Positions 19,305-28,605 of a stretch of DNA of 64,000 nucleotides are shown here, piece by piece (positions within the stretch are counted from its first letter, which is position 1; each line of letters starts with the position of its first letter). A program made the translations under genes and the position numbers. The DNA is taken from positions 3,043,001 through 3,107,000 of the forward strand of contig NZ_JABWRE020000001.1 in assembly GCF_014268815.2 (NCBI RefSeq), written 5' to 3'. Source of the stretch: Pseudomonas urmiensis (GTDB taxonomy: Bacteria; Pseudomonadota; Gammaproteobacteria; Pseudomonadales; Pseudomonadaceae). The notes under the pieces are model-generated. The model saw only the letters and a program-made list of their open reading frames with translations, was not told the DNA's origin and ran no database searches.

Positions 19305-19604
19305 GACCTGTGCCCCCAAGAAAACCAAAAAAGGTTGCTACCTCAATCTCGACCATGGCCGAGGGCGAATTGCTGCACCCAGAGGGCAATTGCGTCAGAA
19401 AATAGCCGTATTAACACAAATGACATTGAAACCCAGGGACCAGAGGTGCATCATCGACAAATATTTGGCCATCACGGAAGATGACGGACCAAAAAGTCAT
19501 TTAATTGACTTTTTGCCTCGCCAGACGCCTGACAGGTCGCTGCTTCTTTGGTCGAAAGTCCCTTTGATCGCGCTGTCCCAAGCGCCTTGCTTCGAGGCTG
19601 TGAA
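19305..19604. other. Divergent promoter region of yegS and the GDP-mannose pyrophosphorylase gene
   Basis: 300 bases. It holds a perfect 9-base dyad, AAAAAGTCA (19491-19499) and TGACTTTTT (19506-19514), about 90 bases before the rightward gene. The arms are A+T rich, the spacer is TTTAAT, and it could be an operator. It is unlikely to be a terminator because no gene ends here. Confidence 0.5.
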
Positions 19605-21059
19605 ATGAGCGTTCTGATCCCCTGTATCATCGCTGGCGGTGCCGGCACACGTCTTTGGCCGGTTTCCCGCGAGGCCATGCCCAAGCCGTTCATGCGTCTG
19701 CCAGACGGCGAGAGCCTGCTGCAGAAGACCTTTGCCCGCGCCAGTGCCCTCGCGGGCGTGGAACGGGTATTGACGGTGACCAACCGCGATGTGTTCTTCC
19801 GCACTCAAGATGAATATCGCCAGGTCAACGCGTTCAACGTCGCCCTGGACTACATCCTTGAACCCTGTGGGCGCAACACCGCGCCCGCCATCGCCGCCGC
19901 GGCGCTGCACTGCGCGCGCCACTATGGCGAGGATAGCGTGCTGCTGATTCTGCCGGCCGACCACCTGATCCAGGATCTGCCCGCCTTCGAGCAAGCGGTC
20001 GCCCAGGCCGCGCAACTGGCCCATCAAGATTGGCTGTGTACCTTTGGCTTGCGCCCCAGCCGTGCAGAAACCGGCTTTGGCTACATCGAGCAGGGCCAGG
20101 CGCTGGAGCAGCTTGGCCATAAAGTCGCGCGCTTCGTCGAAAAACCCGATGCGCAAACCGCGCAAGCCTACCTCGACGGCGGTCGCCACCTGTGGAACGC
20201 CGGCATGTTCTGCCTACGCGTCGACACCCTGCTGCGCGAGCTGCAAGCGCATGCGCCAGAAGTGCTGGAAAGCGTAGCTCAGTGCATGCAGGTCAGTTCG
20301 GTCAAGCAAGGTGATCGCGCCCTGCAAGTGGAGCTCGACCCAGACAGCTTCGCCCAGGCCCCCGATATCTCCATCGACTATGCACTGATGGAGCAATCGA
20401 CCCAGGTCGCCGTCGTCCCTTGCGAGCTGGGCTGGAGCGATATCGGCAGCTGGGAAGCGGTTCGCGAGCTGCGCGAGACCGACCCCCAAGGCAACCACTG
20501 CAATGGCGAGACCGTGCTGCACGACGTCAGCAACTGCTACATCGACGCACCTCGGCGCCTGGTGGGGGCAGTCGGCCTGGACAACCTGATTGTCATCGAC
20601 ACCCCGGATGCCTTGCTGATCGCCGATGCCGCGCGCAGCCAAGAGGTCAAGGTGATCGCCCAGCAACTCAAGCGCCAGGGCCATGAAGCCTACCGCCTGC
20701 ACCGCACCGTCACCCGCCCCTGGGGCACCTACACCGTGCTCGAAGAAGGCCCGCGCTTCAAGATCAAGCGGATCATGGTGCGCCCGGGTGAATCGCTGTC
20801 GTTGCAGATGCATCACCATCGCAGCGAGCACTGGATCGTGGTCAGCGGTATCGCCTGCGTGACCAATGGTGAAGAGGAGTTCCTGCTCGACACCAACGAG
20901 TCGACCTTCATCAAGCCCGGCCGCACCCACCGCCTGACCAACCCCGGGGTGATCGACCTGGTGATGATCGAAGTGCAAAGCGGTGAGTACTTGGGCGAAG
21001 ACGACATCGTACGCTTTACTGATATCTATGGACGCGCCCCGGCAGCAGCGGTCAGCTGA
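19605..21059 (+). CDS. Mannose-1-phosphate guanylyltransferase / mannose-6-phosphate isomerase
   Basis: 484 residues, the length of AlgA/WbpW/PslB bifunctional enzymes. The N-terminal nucleotidyltransferase has the pyrophosphorylase signature GGAGTRLWPVSREAMPKPF and the GDP-mannose motif region FVEKPDAQTA. The C-terminal cupin isomerase domain contains RPWGTYTVLEEG and the metal-site stretch QMHHHRSEHWIVVSG. It makes GDP-mannose for exopolysaccharide or O-antigen. The start MSVLIPC has GAGG about 9 bases upstream. Only one glycosyltransferase gene accompanies it, so the end product cannot be named. Paralogues exist in Pseudomonas, hence no gene symbol. Confidence 0.93.
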   Translation: MSVLIPCIIAGGAGTRLWPVSREAMPKPFMRLPDGESLLQKTFARASALAGVERVLTVTNRDVFFRTQDEYRQVNAFNVALDYILEPCGRNTAPAIAAAALHCARHYGEDSVLLILPADHLIQDLPAFEQAVAQAAQLAHQDWLCTFGLRPSRAETGFGYIEQGQALEQLGHKVARFVEKPDAQTAQAYLDGGRHLWNAGMFCLRVDTLLRELQAHAPEVLESVAQCMQVSSVKQGDRALQVELDPDSFAQAPDISIDYALMEQSTQVAVVPCELGWSDIGSWEAVRELRETDPQGNHCNGETVLHDVSNCYIDAPRRLVGAVGLDNLIVIDTPDALLIADAARSQEVKVIAQQLKRQGHEAYRLHRTVTRPWGTYTVLEEGPRFKIKRIMVRPGESLSLQMHHHRSEHWIVVSGIACVTNGEEEFLLDTNESTFIKPGRTHRLTNPGVIDLVMIEVQSGEYLGEDDIVRFTDIYGRAPAAAVS

Positions 21060-21115
21060 TTGCCTGCGGGCGCGCCTTGCCATCCAACAGCCGACGCTCA
21101 GCGAGGATTGGGGAG

Positions 21116-22363
21116 ATGCGTATACTTTGGACCTTGCCCTACCTGCCCTGGCCAACCACCAGTGGCAGCAAGACCCGGCAATATCACCTGCTGCGCCAGT
21201 TGGCCGAGCATGGTCACCGGATCACCTTGCTGGTGCAGTCCAAAGTCCCCCTGGGCGATGCCGCCCGCGCCGCCCTGGAGCCGCTGCTCGAGCGCCTGAT
21301 CGTTCTGCCCAGGCGCCCGCTGCACAGCCCACTGAACTTGTTGGCCTCGCCGATCATCGACTACCCCATGCGGGCGATCATCCACGGCCTGGCGCCGTGC
21401 CTGCGCCACCAATTCGAGCAGTTGTTGGATGAGCCCTGGGACGTCATCCAGATCGAGCACAGCTACAGCTTCCAGCCGTTCGAAAAAGCCCTGCAAGCAC
21501 GCGGCCTGCCCTACATGCTCAGCGAACACACCATCGAGTCGGTGATGGGCGCAGCCTGCCAGGATCGCCTGCCACTGTGGCTAAGACCCCTCAATGCGTT
21601 TGATCGTTGGCGCTACCGGCGCTGGGAGCAACGGGTATTGCGCCAACCCAATGAAGTGGTGGCGGTCAGCGCCCATGACGCCGAACTGATCGGCCAGATC
21701 AGCGGCAGGCCGGTGAATGTGGTGGTCAATGGTGTGGACTGCGATTACTACCAGGACGTGCGCCCCGCCCTGCACAGCCAGCGCTTGCTGTTTGTCGGCA
21801 ACTTCGAATACGGGGCAAACCTTGAGGCGATCGAATGGGCGCTTGAAGAAATCCTGCCCCAGGTGTGGATGAGCAACCCGGCTGTGCGCCTGGCGATCGC
21901 CGGCCATGCCCTGCCGTCGAGCTGGAAGCTGCACTGGAACGACCCGCGCATCGAATGGATTGGCTATCGCCCAGATTTACGCGAACTGCAGCGGCGCTCG
22001 GCGCTGTTCTTCGCCCCGCTACGCTATGCCGGTGGCTCCAAGGTGAAGATTCTCGAAGCCATGGCCGCCGGCCTGCCGGTGATTACCACCAGCAAGGGCG
22101 TATCGGGCCTTGCGGTGAATAACGGCGAGCATTACCTGGGCAGCGACGAGGGCGGCCAGTTGGCCCTGCAAATCAATCAACTGCTCAATCAGCCTTGGCG
22201 GATGTGCCAACTGGGCGAGTCGGGCCGCCAGTTTGCCCGGCAGCGTCACGACTGGAGCGTTGCCGCGCAACAACTGGAAAACGTGCACATGCGCCTGACC
22301 CAGCAGGCACCGGCCAGTTCCACAGCCGTCGGCGGCGTATTGATCGGCCGCTCAGCCAAGTAG
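21116..22363 (+). CDS. Glycosyltransferase, GT4 type
   Basis: 415 residues with a GT-B fold. The N-terminal half starts MRILWTLPYLPWPTTSGSKT. The C-terminal donor-binding half has LLFVGNFEYGANLEAIEWAL and the GT4 signature APLRYAGGSKVKILEAMAAG with PVITTSKGVSGL. It is cytoplasmic, with no signal peptide, and probably adds a sugar to a lipid-linked glycan. It follows the GDP-mannose gene by 56 bases, which suggests a GDP-mannose-dependent step. GGGGAG stands immediately before the ATG. Its last 12 bases overlap the end of convergent moeA. Confidence 0.88.
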   Translation: MRILWTLPYLPWPTTSGSKTRQYHLLRQLAEHGHRITLLVQSKVPLGDAARAALEPLLERLIVLPRRPLHSPLNLLASPIIDYPMRAIIHGLAPCLRHQFEQLLDEPWDVIQIEHSYSFQPFEKALQARGLPYMLSEHTIESVMGAACQDRLPLWLRPLNAFDRWRYRRWEQRVLRQPNEVVAVSAHDAELIGQISGRPVNVVVNGVDCDYYQDVRPALHSQRLLFVGNFEYGANLEAIEWALEEILPQVWMSNPAVRLAIAGHALPSSWKLHWNDPRIEWIGYRPDLRELQRRSALFFAPLRYAGGSKVKILEAMAAGLPVITTSKGVSGLAVNNGEHYLGSDEGGQLALQINQLLNQPWRMCQLGESGRQFARQRHDWSVAAQQLENVHMRLTQQAPASSTAVGGVLIGRSAK

Positions 22364-23578
22364 CTCGCTTAGGGGAATGAACGACACGCTGTCGCCTTGG
22401 CGCGGCGTGCTGCCTTCAAGCACCTCGACCAGCCCCTCCGCCCAGGCCGCACTGCGCAGCACGCCCGAACTCTGGTTCTTGTAGATGCGCACCCTGCCCT
22501 GCTCGATCCGTGCCCGCAGGTATTCGCGCCGGGTGCCTGCCTTGGTCCAGTCGAAACCTGCCGGGACACTGAAGCGCAGCGGTGTCACCTCGGTGACGCC
22601 TTGGCGGCGCAGCAGGTAAGGCCGGGTCAACAAGCCAAAGGTGACCAGGGTCGAGGCCGGGTTGCCTGGCAAACCAATCACCGGCACCCCGCGGTAGTGG
22701 CCGAAGGTTAGCGGCTTGCCCGGCTTGATGGCCAGCTTCCATAATGCCAACTCACCGGCTTCACGCAGGGCGATGCCCAGATAATCCGCCTCGCCCACCG
22801 ATACCCCACCGGTAGACAGGATCAGATCGACATCAGCCAGGCCGGCCAGGCAATCGCGGGTGATCTGCAGGTCATCGGCAACAATGCCGACATCCACCAC
22901 TTCGCAGCCCAAGCGCTGCAACCAACTGGCGAGCAGACGGCGGTTGCTGTTGTAGATCTGGCCGGGGCCCAACGGCAGGCCAGGCTCGACCAGTTCGTCA
23001 CCGGTCGACAACACCGCCACGCGCACCCTGCGCACGACCTTGAGGCGGGCGCGCCCCAGGGTCGCGGCCAGGCCCAGTTCGATTGGGCCCAAACGGGTGC
23101 CTTTGCTCATCACCTGTTCGCCAGCCCGAGTCTCCTGACCTTGCGGGCGAACGTTCTGGTCGACCCGCAACGGCTCGAGAAAACTTACTCGGCCATCTTC
23201 CAGCAGCTCGACGTTTTCTTGCATTTCGACGCAGTCGGCGCCCTCGGGCAGCGGTGCGCCGGTAAATATCCGAGCACAGCTGCCGGGCTGTAATGGCTGC
23301 GGTGCGTGGCCGGCGAAAATGCGCTGGCTCACCGGCAGCGGCTCGCCCTGCCAATCGCTCAGTCGCAGTGCGTAGCCGTCCATGGCACTGTTCGGCCACG
23401 GCGGCAGGTCCAGCTCGGCCAGCAGATCTTCCGCCAACACGCGCCCCTCGGCCTCGGCCAAGGTGACCACTTCGGTTTCGGCGATGGGCGCCTGCTCAGC
23501 CAGTTTCAGCAGTTGCTCAAGGGCCTCTTCCACCGGCATCAACGGCCGGTTCTGCACGCCCTCAACCACGGCTTTCAC
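22352..23578 (-). CDS. moeA: Molybdopterin molybdenumtransferase MoeA
   Basis: 408 residues; inserts molybdate into adenylylated molybdopterin. Signatures seen are PPWPNSAMDGYALR, RIFTGAPLPEGAD and the MoCF-domain STGDELVEPG and STGGVSVGEADY. A GTG at 23578 is the start used; it overlaps the end of moaB by 17 bases, consistent with coupled translation. A later ATG (23539) would remove 13 residues and lacks a ribosome site. It works with MoaB and ultimately serves molybdoenzymes such as the XdhAB encoded near the right end of the window. Confidence 0.95.
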   Translation of the reverse strand: MKAVVEGVQNRPLMPVEEALEQLLKLAEQAPIAETEVVTLAEAEGRVLAEDLLAELDLPPWPNSAMDGYALRLSDWQGEPLPVSQRIFAGHAPQPLQPGSCARIFTGAPLPEGADCVEMQENVELLEDGRVSFLEPLRVDQNVRPQGQETRAGEQVMSKGTRLGPIELGLAATLGRARLKVVRRVRVAVLSTGDELVEPGLPLGPGQIYNSNRRLLASWLQRLGCEVVDVGIVADDLQITRDCLAGLADVDLILSTGGVSVGEADYLGIALREAGELALWKLAIKPGKPLTFGHYRGVPVIGLPGNPASTLVTFGLLTRPYLLRRQGVTEVTPLRFSVPAGFDWTKAGTRREYLRARIEQGRVRIYKNQSSGVLRSAAWAEGLVEVLEGSTPRQGDSVSFIPLSELLG

Positions 23579-24101
23579 AGGCCGCTGCCTGTTTCAGGTG
23601 AGGCACGAAATTGCATGGTCGATGCCGCGAGTCGAGCTGCTCGGCGAGGATGCCGTCCCAACCGGTGCGCACCGCGTTGGTTGAGCCTGGCAGGCAGCAG
23701 ACCAGGGTGCCATTGGCCAGCCCCGCCAGCGCGCGCGACTGTACGGTAGAGGTGCCGATATCGGCCACGGAGATCTGGCGGAACAGCTCACCAAAGCCGT
23801 CCACTTGTTTGTCCAGCAGGCACCCGACCGCCTCTGGGGTGCTGTCGCGACCAGTGAAGCCGGTGCCGCCGGTAATCAACACCACCTGTACGTGCTCGTC
23901 GGCAATCCAGGTCGCGACTTGGGCGCGGATCTTGTACAGGTCATCCTTGAGCAGCACGCGCTGCGCCAGCTGATGGCCAGCGGCGGTCAAACGGTCAACG
24001 AACAGCTGGCCAGAGGTATCGGTGTCAAAAGTGCGGGTGTCGCTGACCGTGAGCACGGCGATGTTCAGCGCCACGAAGGGAGTATCTGCCTTGGCTTTCA
24101 T
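23562..24101 (-). CDS. moaB: Molybdopterin adenylyltransferase-like protein MoaB
   Basis: 179 residues of the MoaB/Mog family, which adenylylates molybdopterin before metal insertion. Motifs are AVLTVSDTRTFDTDTSG, LITGGTGFTGRDSTPEA and CCLPGSTNAVRTGWD. The start MKAKADTPFV has a GGAT-type ribosome site. It is the first gene of a two-gene operon with moeA, which overlaps its end. Confidence 0.95.
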   Translation of the reverse strand: MKAKADTPFVALNIAVLTVSDTRTFDTDTSGQLFVDRLTAAGHQLAQRVLLKDDLYKIRAQVATWIADEHVQVVLITGGTGFTGRDSTPEAVGCLLDKQVDGFGELFRQISVADIGTSTVQSRALAGLANGTLVCCLPGSTNAVRTGWDGILAEQLDSRHRPCNFVPHLKQAAACESRG

Positions 24102-24283
24102 GGGGATCCGTCGCAGGGAGGGAAGTCGATGGCGCTTGTTATATCACAGGCCGGCCCGCCATCGCCGCGAGGGTTGTTCTACATCAACCCTTGCGCATTG
24201 GCGCTATGCTGCACTGTGCAAGGAACTTGCGAGGACGCGCTGCGTCTTACAGTCATCAAGCACCATCGAACTGGAGAAACACG

Positions 24284-24505
24284 ATGATCCAACGGACCCT
24301 TCCCGCCTTCCTGCTTGCCCTGGGCCTGGGCGCCCTCGCCGGCTGTGCATCGCCTACCGTCATCACCCTGAATGACGGTCGCGAGATTCAGGCGGTGGAC
24401 ACCCCTTCCTATGACGACGACTCTGGCTTCTACGAATTCGAGCAGCTCGATGGCAAGCGCACACGCATCAACAAAGACCAGATCCGCACGGTAAAAGAGC
24501 TGTGA
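24284..24505 (+). CDS. YgdI/YgdR-family lipoprotein (DUF903)
   Basis: A 73-residue exported lipoprotein. The signal sequence MIQRTLPAFLLALGLGALAG ends in a lipobox with cysteine 21 (ALAGCAS). The mature part is the short SH3-like DUF903 fold, with VITLNDGREIQAVDTPSYDD and INKDQIRTVKEL. GGAG lies 9 bases before the ATG. E. coli YgdI and YgdR are homologues of unknown function. It is monocistronic and followed by tRNA-Pro. Confidence 0.93.
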   Translation: MIQRTLPAFLLALGLGALAGCASPTVITLNDGREIQAVDTPSYDDDSGFYEFEQLDGKRTRINKDQIRTVKEL

Positions 24506-24586
24506 TCTGACCCTGTTTTTTGGCAAACAGTCTTTTCACAACAAGGGCTTGCGTCGAAAAATGGCTTGCAGTAGGATTTTGTTCAT

Positions 24587-24663
24587 CGGAGTGTAGCGCA
24601 GCCAGGTAGCGCGTCTCGTTCGGGACGAGAAGGCCGCAGGTTCGAATCCTGTCTCTCCGACCA
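24587..24663 (+). tRNA. tRNA-Pro (anticodon CGG)
   Basis: 77 bases ending in an encoded CCA. The anticodon arm is TCTCG-TTCGGGA-CGAGA, giving anticodon CGG that reads CCG. The T arm is GCAGG-TTCGAAT-CCTGT. The 5' end starts with C, as bacterial proline tRNAs do. One T-T mismatch is seen in the acceptor stem. A terminator follows 14 bases later. No integrase or duplicated 3' end is next to it, so it is not in use as an attachment site here. Confidence 0.97.
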
Positions 24664-24677
24664 AATCCTGCTTCTCG

Positions 24678-24705
24678 AAAAGCCCGCCTTGCGCGGGCTT
24701 TTTGT
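24678..24705 (+). terminator. Rho-independent terminator after tRNA-Pro
   Basis: GCCCGC (24682-24687) and GCGGGC (24693-24698) form the stem, with A residues before and TTTTT after it. Confidence 0.9.
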
Positions 24706-24730
24706 TGTCTGCGTGAACGTCTGCTGAATA

Positions 24731-24836
24731 CGCGTCGGCCTTTTCGCGGGCAAGCCCGCTCCCACAAACATCCCGCCGGCATCAACAACGGTGAGTTGCC
24801 TGTGGGAGCGGGCTTGCCCGCGAAAAGGCCGACGCG
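24731..24836. repeat. REP pair with perfect 36-base arms
   Basis: Arms 24731-24766 and 24801-24836 are exact inverted copies, each with the REP core TTTTCGCGGGCAAGCCCGCT. The spacer is 34 bases. It lies between tRNA-Pro and the convergent end of mqo. Confidence 0.95.
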
Positions 24837-24844
24837 GATCCCAG

Positions 24845-24871
24845 ACAAAACAACGCCTCCCGAGGGAGGCG
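24845..24871 (-). terminator. Rho-independent terminator of mqo
   Basis: CGCCTCCC (24854-24861) pairs with GGGAGGCG (24864-24871). On the minus strand TTGTTTTGTCT follows. It begins 16 bases after the mqo stop. Confidence 0.85.
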
Positions 24872-24887
24872 CTATTCACAACCAGAC

Positions 24888-26483
24888 TTACTGCACCGCA
24901 GTCGCCTGAGCCAACGCTTGCTCCGCCTGCACCGGCACGTACAGCAGTTGCAGACGCGAGCTGCTCCACTCACGGGTCTTGTTGGTCAACTCAAGGTTGT
25001 TATTCAGCTTCTGGCCATAAGTCGGCACGATCTGCTTGAGCTTGGCCTGCCACTCAGGGCTCTTGACCTGATCCTTGAAGGTCTTCTCCAGCACCGTCAG
25101 CATGATCGGCGCTGCGGTCGAGGCGCCAGGCGAGGCGCCGAGCAGTGCAGCGATGCTGCCGTCCTGGGAGGCCACCACTTCAGTGCCGAACTGCAAGATA
25201 CCGCCCAGCTGCGGGTCCTTCTTGATCACCTGAACGCGCTGGCCAGCCTGGAGCAATTTCCAGTCTTCATTCTTGGCGTTCGGGAAGTACTCGCGCAGGT
25301 TGTTCATGCGGTCGTCGAAGCTGAGCATCAACTGGCCCATCAGGTAGGTGCTCAGGTCGATGTTGTCGATCCCGGCATGCACCATCGGGCTGATGTTGTG
25401 GCTGGTCAGCGAAGCGAACATGTCCAGCAGCGAGCCGTTTTTCAGGTACTTGGTGGAGAAGGTCGCGAACGGGCCGAACAGCAGCACCTCCTTGCCATCG
25501 ATGACCCGGGTATCCAGGTGCGGCACCGACATCGGCGGCGCACCGACCGAGGCCTTGCCATACAGCTTGGCCTTATGCCGGGCAACCACGTCAGGGTTGT
25601 CGGTCATCAGGAACTGGCCACCCACCGGGAAGCCGGCGTAGCCTTCAGCCTCGGGGATACCGGACTTCTGCAGCAGCTTGAGCGCGCCACCACCGGCGCC
25701 GATGAAGACGAACTTGGCATTGACGGTGGTTTGCTTGCCGCCGTCGGCCAGGTCCGCCACCACTACATTCCACGAACCATTGTCGTTGCGCACGATGTCG
25801 CGTACTTCATGACGCAGGTGCAGCTTGACGTTCGGGTTGCGGCTCATCGAGGCGAACAGCTGGCGGGTGATCTCGCCGAAGTTGACGTCGGTGCCGATGG
25901 CCATGCGGGTTGCCGCAACCTTCTGCTCAGGTGAGCGGCCTTCCATCACCAGTGGCACCCACTGACGGATCTGCTCGTGGTCTTCGGAGATTTCCATGCC
26001 ACGGAACAGCGAGCTGTGCTGCAGGGCAGCGACACGCTTGTGCAGGAAGGCAATGTTCTCCTCGCCCCAGACAAAGCTCATGTGCGGCACGTTGTTGATG
26101 AACGACTTGGGATTGCTCAGCACGCCCTGCTCGACCTGATAGGCCCAGAACTGCTTGGAGATCTCGAACTGCTCGTTGACCCCAACTGCCTTGCTGATGT
26201 CGATCTTGCCGTCCTTGCCTTCGCTGGTGTAGTTCAGCTCGCAGAAGGCCGAGTGGCCGGTACCGGCGTTGTTCCAGGCGTTGGAGCTCTCTTCGGCGAC
26301 CTGGTCCATGCGCTCGTAGACGTCGACTTTCCAGTCCGGTTGCAGCTCAGTGAGGTAAGTCCCCAGGCTTGCACTCATGATGCCGCCGCCGATCAGCAGG
26401 ACGTCGACGGTTTTTTCCGGTTGCGCAGGCTTGGAGCAGCCGACGACGCTCAGGCACAGGAGCGTCAGCAGGATTTTTTTCAT
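24888..26483 (-). CDS. mqo: Malate:quinone oxidoreductase, predicted lipoprotein
   Basis: 531 residues. It oxidises malate to oxaloacetate and passes electrons to quinone, replacing or backing up soluble malate dehydrogenase in the TCA cycle. The FAD-binding motif is [19 protein letters not shown] near residue 26, and family motifs such as [16 protein letters not shown] follow. Unusually, it begins with [20 protein letters not shown], a type II signal with a lipobox at Cys16, so the protein may be lipid-anchored outside the inner membrane. Several Mqo paralogues exist in pseudomonads; this is the exported type. It has its own terminator and is monocistronic. Confidence 0.93.
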   Translation of the reverse strand: MKKILLTLLCLSVVGCSKPAQPEKTVDVLLIGGGIMSASLGTYLTELQPDWKVDVYERMDQVAEESSNAWNNAGTGHSAFCELNYTSEGKDGKIDISKAVGVNEQFEISKQFWAYQVEQGVLSNPKSFINNVPHMSFVWGEENIAFLHKRVAALQHSSLFRGMEISEDHEQIRQWVPLVMEGRSPEQKVAATRMAIGTDVNFGEITRQLFASMSRNPNVKLHLRHEVRDIVRNDNGSWNVVVADLADGGKQTTVNAKFVFIGAGGGALKLLQKSGIPEAEGYAGFPVGGQFLMTDNPDVVARHKAKLYGKASVGAPPMSVPHLDTRVIDGKEVLLFGPFATFSTKYLKNGSLLDMFASLTSHNISPMVHAGIDNIDLSTYLMGQLMLSFDDRMNNLREYFPNAKNEDWKLLQAGQRVQVIKKDPQLGGILQFGTEVVASQDGSIAALLGASPGASTAAPIMLTVLEKTFKDQVKSPEWQAKLKQIVPTYGQKLNNNLELTNKTREWSSSRLQLLYVPVQAEQALAQATAVQ

Positions 26484-26774
26484 AGCTCAATCCAATTGAA
26501 GTGAAGTGTCTGGCTGACCGCTCCCTGCGCATATGCACGCCCGGATTGTTGTTCTGGCTTGGCTGATCCTGGTGTCAACCGGCGCCTGGGGTTTCGATGA
26601 ATCGGGTACGACCGCCGTTGCGCCCTTAAGCAGACTCCGTGCCAGTTTTACCAAGACCAATGTCTAATGGCTGAGGCCTGTCGTCGCACCCTGATTGATG
26701 TGCCTTTTATGGCGACAATCCGCCACATGCTTGGCCTCTATCAGCGCCATCTGGCGGATTTCCCCCTGGTTTTT

Positions 26775-28391
26775 TCAGGCGCTCAAGCGCGATGTCACTT
26801 CACCCAACTGCCCCGACAAACCATGCAGCCGCTGCCCAGCCTGCTCGGTATGCTGCACGGCCTGTTGGTTGGCCGTAGCGATGCGGGTGATCTCGATCAG
26901 ATTGCGCGAGATATCTTCGGCGACGCTGGTCTGCTCCTCAGCCGCCGTGGCGATCTGCCGGTTCATGTCGCGGATCGCCTCCACCGCCGCAGTGATGCGC
27001 TGCAGCATCTGCCCCGCCTGCTGCACCTGCTCGCCACCCTCTTCGCTGCGCCGCTGGCCACTCTCGATAGCCTTGACCGCCTCTACTGCGCCCGACTGCA
27101 CCGCCTCGATGATCTGATTAATCTCGGCAATCGATGCCGCAGTGCGTTGGGCCAGGCTGCGTACCTCATCAGCGACCACCGCAAAGCCGCGCCCGGCCTC
27201 ACCAGCACGAGCGGCCTCGATCGCGGCATTGAGCGCCAGCAGATTGGTCTGCTCGGCGATACCCCGGATCACCTCCAGGACCTTGCCGATGCGCGTGCTG
27301 TCGTGTTCCAGATCGCGAATAACCGCAGCGGTGCCAGCGATCTCGCGGTTGACGTTGGCAATGGTGTCGATGGTGGCCTGCATGACCTGCTCGCCGGCCT
27401 GAGCACTGTGATCGGCATCGTCTGCAGCGCGCGCCGCTTCAGCCGCATGACGCGCCACTTCTTGAGCGGTGGCGGACATCTCATGCATGGCCGTGGCCAC
27501 TTGATCGGTACGCTGGAACTGATCGTGCGTGCCGCGCGCCATGTCGCCGGCCAGGTTGCGCAACTGGCCGCTGGCGCCTTCAAGTTCATCGGCGTTGTCC
27601 TTGAGGCGGCCTATGGTCTCGGCCAAGAAGTCACGCAAGGTATTGGCCGCCCGGGCCAGTCGGCCCAGTTCGTCTTCACGGCGGTCATCCACGCGCGCAG
27701 CGAAGCGCCCTTGGCTCAGTTGTGCGACATAGTCGATCAGTTGGCGAATCGGCTCGATCAGGCTGCGATTGACCAGCCACAGGCTGAGCACGCCGACCAG
27801 CAGCGCCGAGCCGAGCATCACCAGCAAGCCGATCCACACAGTTCGCTGCGCGCTGGCATTGATGGCAGTGGCGCGCTCGCGGGCATCGGCACGCAATTGT
27901 TCCACCAGCACACTCATCTGCTCACTGGCCGCGCGGTCCACGCCCTTGACTGCCAGATCACCTGCGACCGGATCGCCTCCAGCCGCCAGAAACGCCTGGC
28001 GGCCTTGCGCATAGGCCTGGCCTAACTGCCGATGACTGTCGCGCAGTTGCTCAAGTGGCGCCTTGAGCTGATCGTCGCTGCTCTGGATCAGTTGCCCAAG
28101 CAACTGCTGGACCTGTTGCTCGCGCGCCTGGAACTGCTGCCAGTACTTATCCAGCTCGGCCGGCTGACGACCGCGCAGCAGCACGTTCTTCCACTCCTGC
28201 ACCTGGATCTTGAACTGCAGGTTGGCCTCATCGATCAATTGCGAAGCGCGTAGCGGGCCATCGACCAGCTCGGCATAGCCACGCACGCTGGACGACAGGA
28301 ACTGGAAGCACACCAGGGCAATCAGCAGCATCGCCGCCAGGCTGCCGCCGAGCAAAGAGAGGATTTGTACGCGGAGGGATTTACGCAACAT
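26775..28391 (-). CDS. Methyl-accepting chemotaxis protein
   Basis: 538 residues. One membrane helix lies at about residues 10-32 and a second at about 190-212, with a helical ligand-binding domain of some 150 residues between them, four-helix-bundle-like and rich in Gln. A HAMP domain and the coiled signalling domain follow, with the hairpin [20 protein letters not shown] and [18 protein letters not shown]. It signals to CheA and CheW. The ligand is not predictable. There is no C-terminal CheR-binding pentapeptide. An upstream in-frame extension is rejected because [11 protein letters not shown] is the natural N-terminus. Confidence 0.94.
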   Translation of the reverse strand: MLRKSLRVQILSLLGGSLAAMLLIALVCFQFLSSSVRGYAELVDGPLRASQLIDEANLQFKIQVQEWKNVLLRGRQPAELDKYWQQFQAREQQVQQLLGQLIQSSDDQLKAPLEQLRDSHRQLGQAYAQGRQAFLAAGGDPVAGDLAVKGVDRAASEQMSVLVEQLRADARERATAINASAQRTVWIGLLVMLGSALLVGVLSLWLVNRSLIEPIRQLIDYVAQLSQGRFAARVDDRREDELGRLARAANTLRDFLAETIGRLKDNADELEGASGQLRNLAGDMARGTHDQFQRTDQVATAMHEMSATAQEVARHAAEAARAADDADHSAQAGEQVMQATIDTIANVNREIAGTAAVIRDLEHDSTRIGKVLEVIRGIAEQTNLLALNAAIEAARAGEAGRGFAVVADEVRSLAQRTAASIAEINQIIEAVQSGAVEAVKAIESGQRRSEEGGEQVQQAGQMLQRITAAVEAIRDMNRQIATAAEEQTSVAEDISRNLIEITRIATANQQAVQHTEQAGQRLHGLSGQLGEVTSRLSA

Positions 28392-28474
28392 CGCGGATCT
28401 CGGGAACAAGGAGGGAAGAAAACGGCGTGCCGAAACAGCGCCGCGACAGACATCCTTGTCCTCGTTCGCAGGCC

Positions 28475-28504
28475 AAAAAAAAGCTGCCATCGTTCGATAG
28501 CAGC
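28475..28504 (-). terminator. Rho-independent terminator of the ABC exporter gene
   Basis: GCTGCCATCG and CGATAGCAGC (28483-28504) form a stem with one C-A mismatch and a TT loop. Eight T residues follow on the minus strand. It lies about 100 bases after the exporter stop and upstream of the chemoreceptor gene. Confidence 0.85.
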
Positions 28505-28605
28505 CAGGTCGAGCACTCACGTCACAGCTGAGCCAGATAGTCTCAGGCAATTGCTACAGAAATGTTACAAATCAACTACATCCGCCCGCCAAGCAGCGAC
28601 AAATC

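Noticed and set aside
24587..24663. tRNA-Pro as an integration site
   Set aside because: The gene is intact, with its own terminator. There is no integrase and no repeated tRNA 3' end in the flanking sequence.
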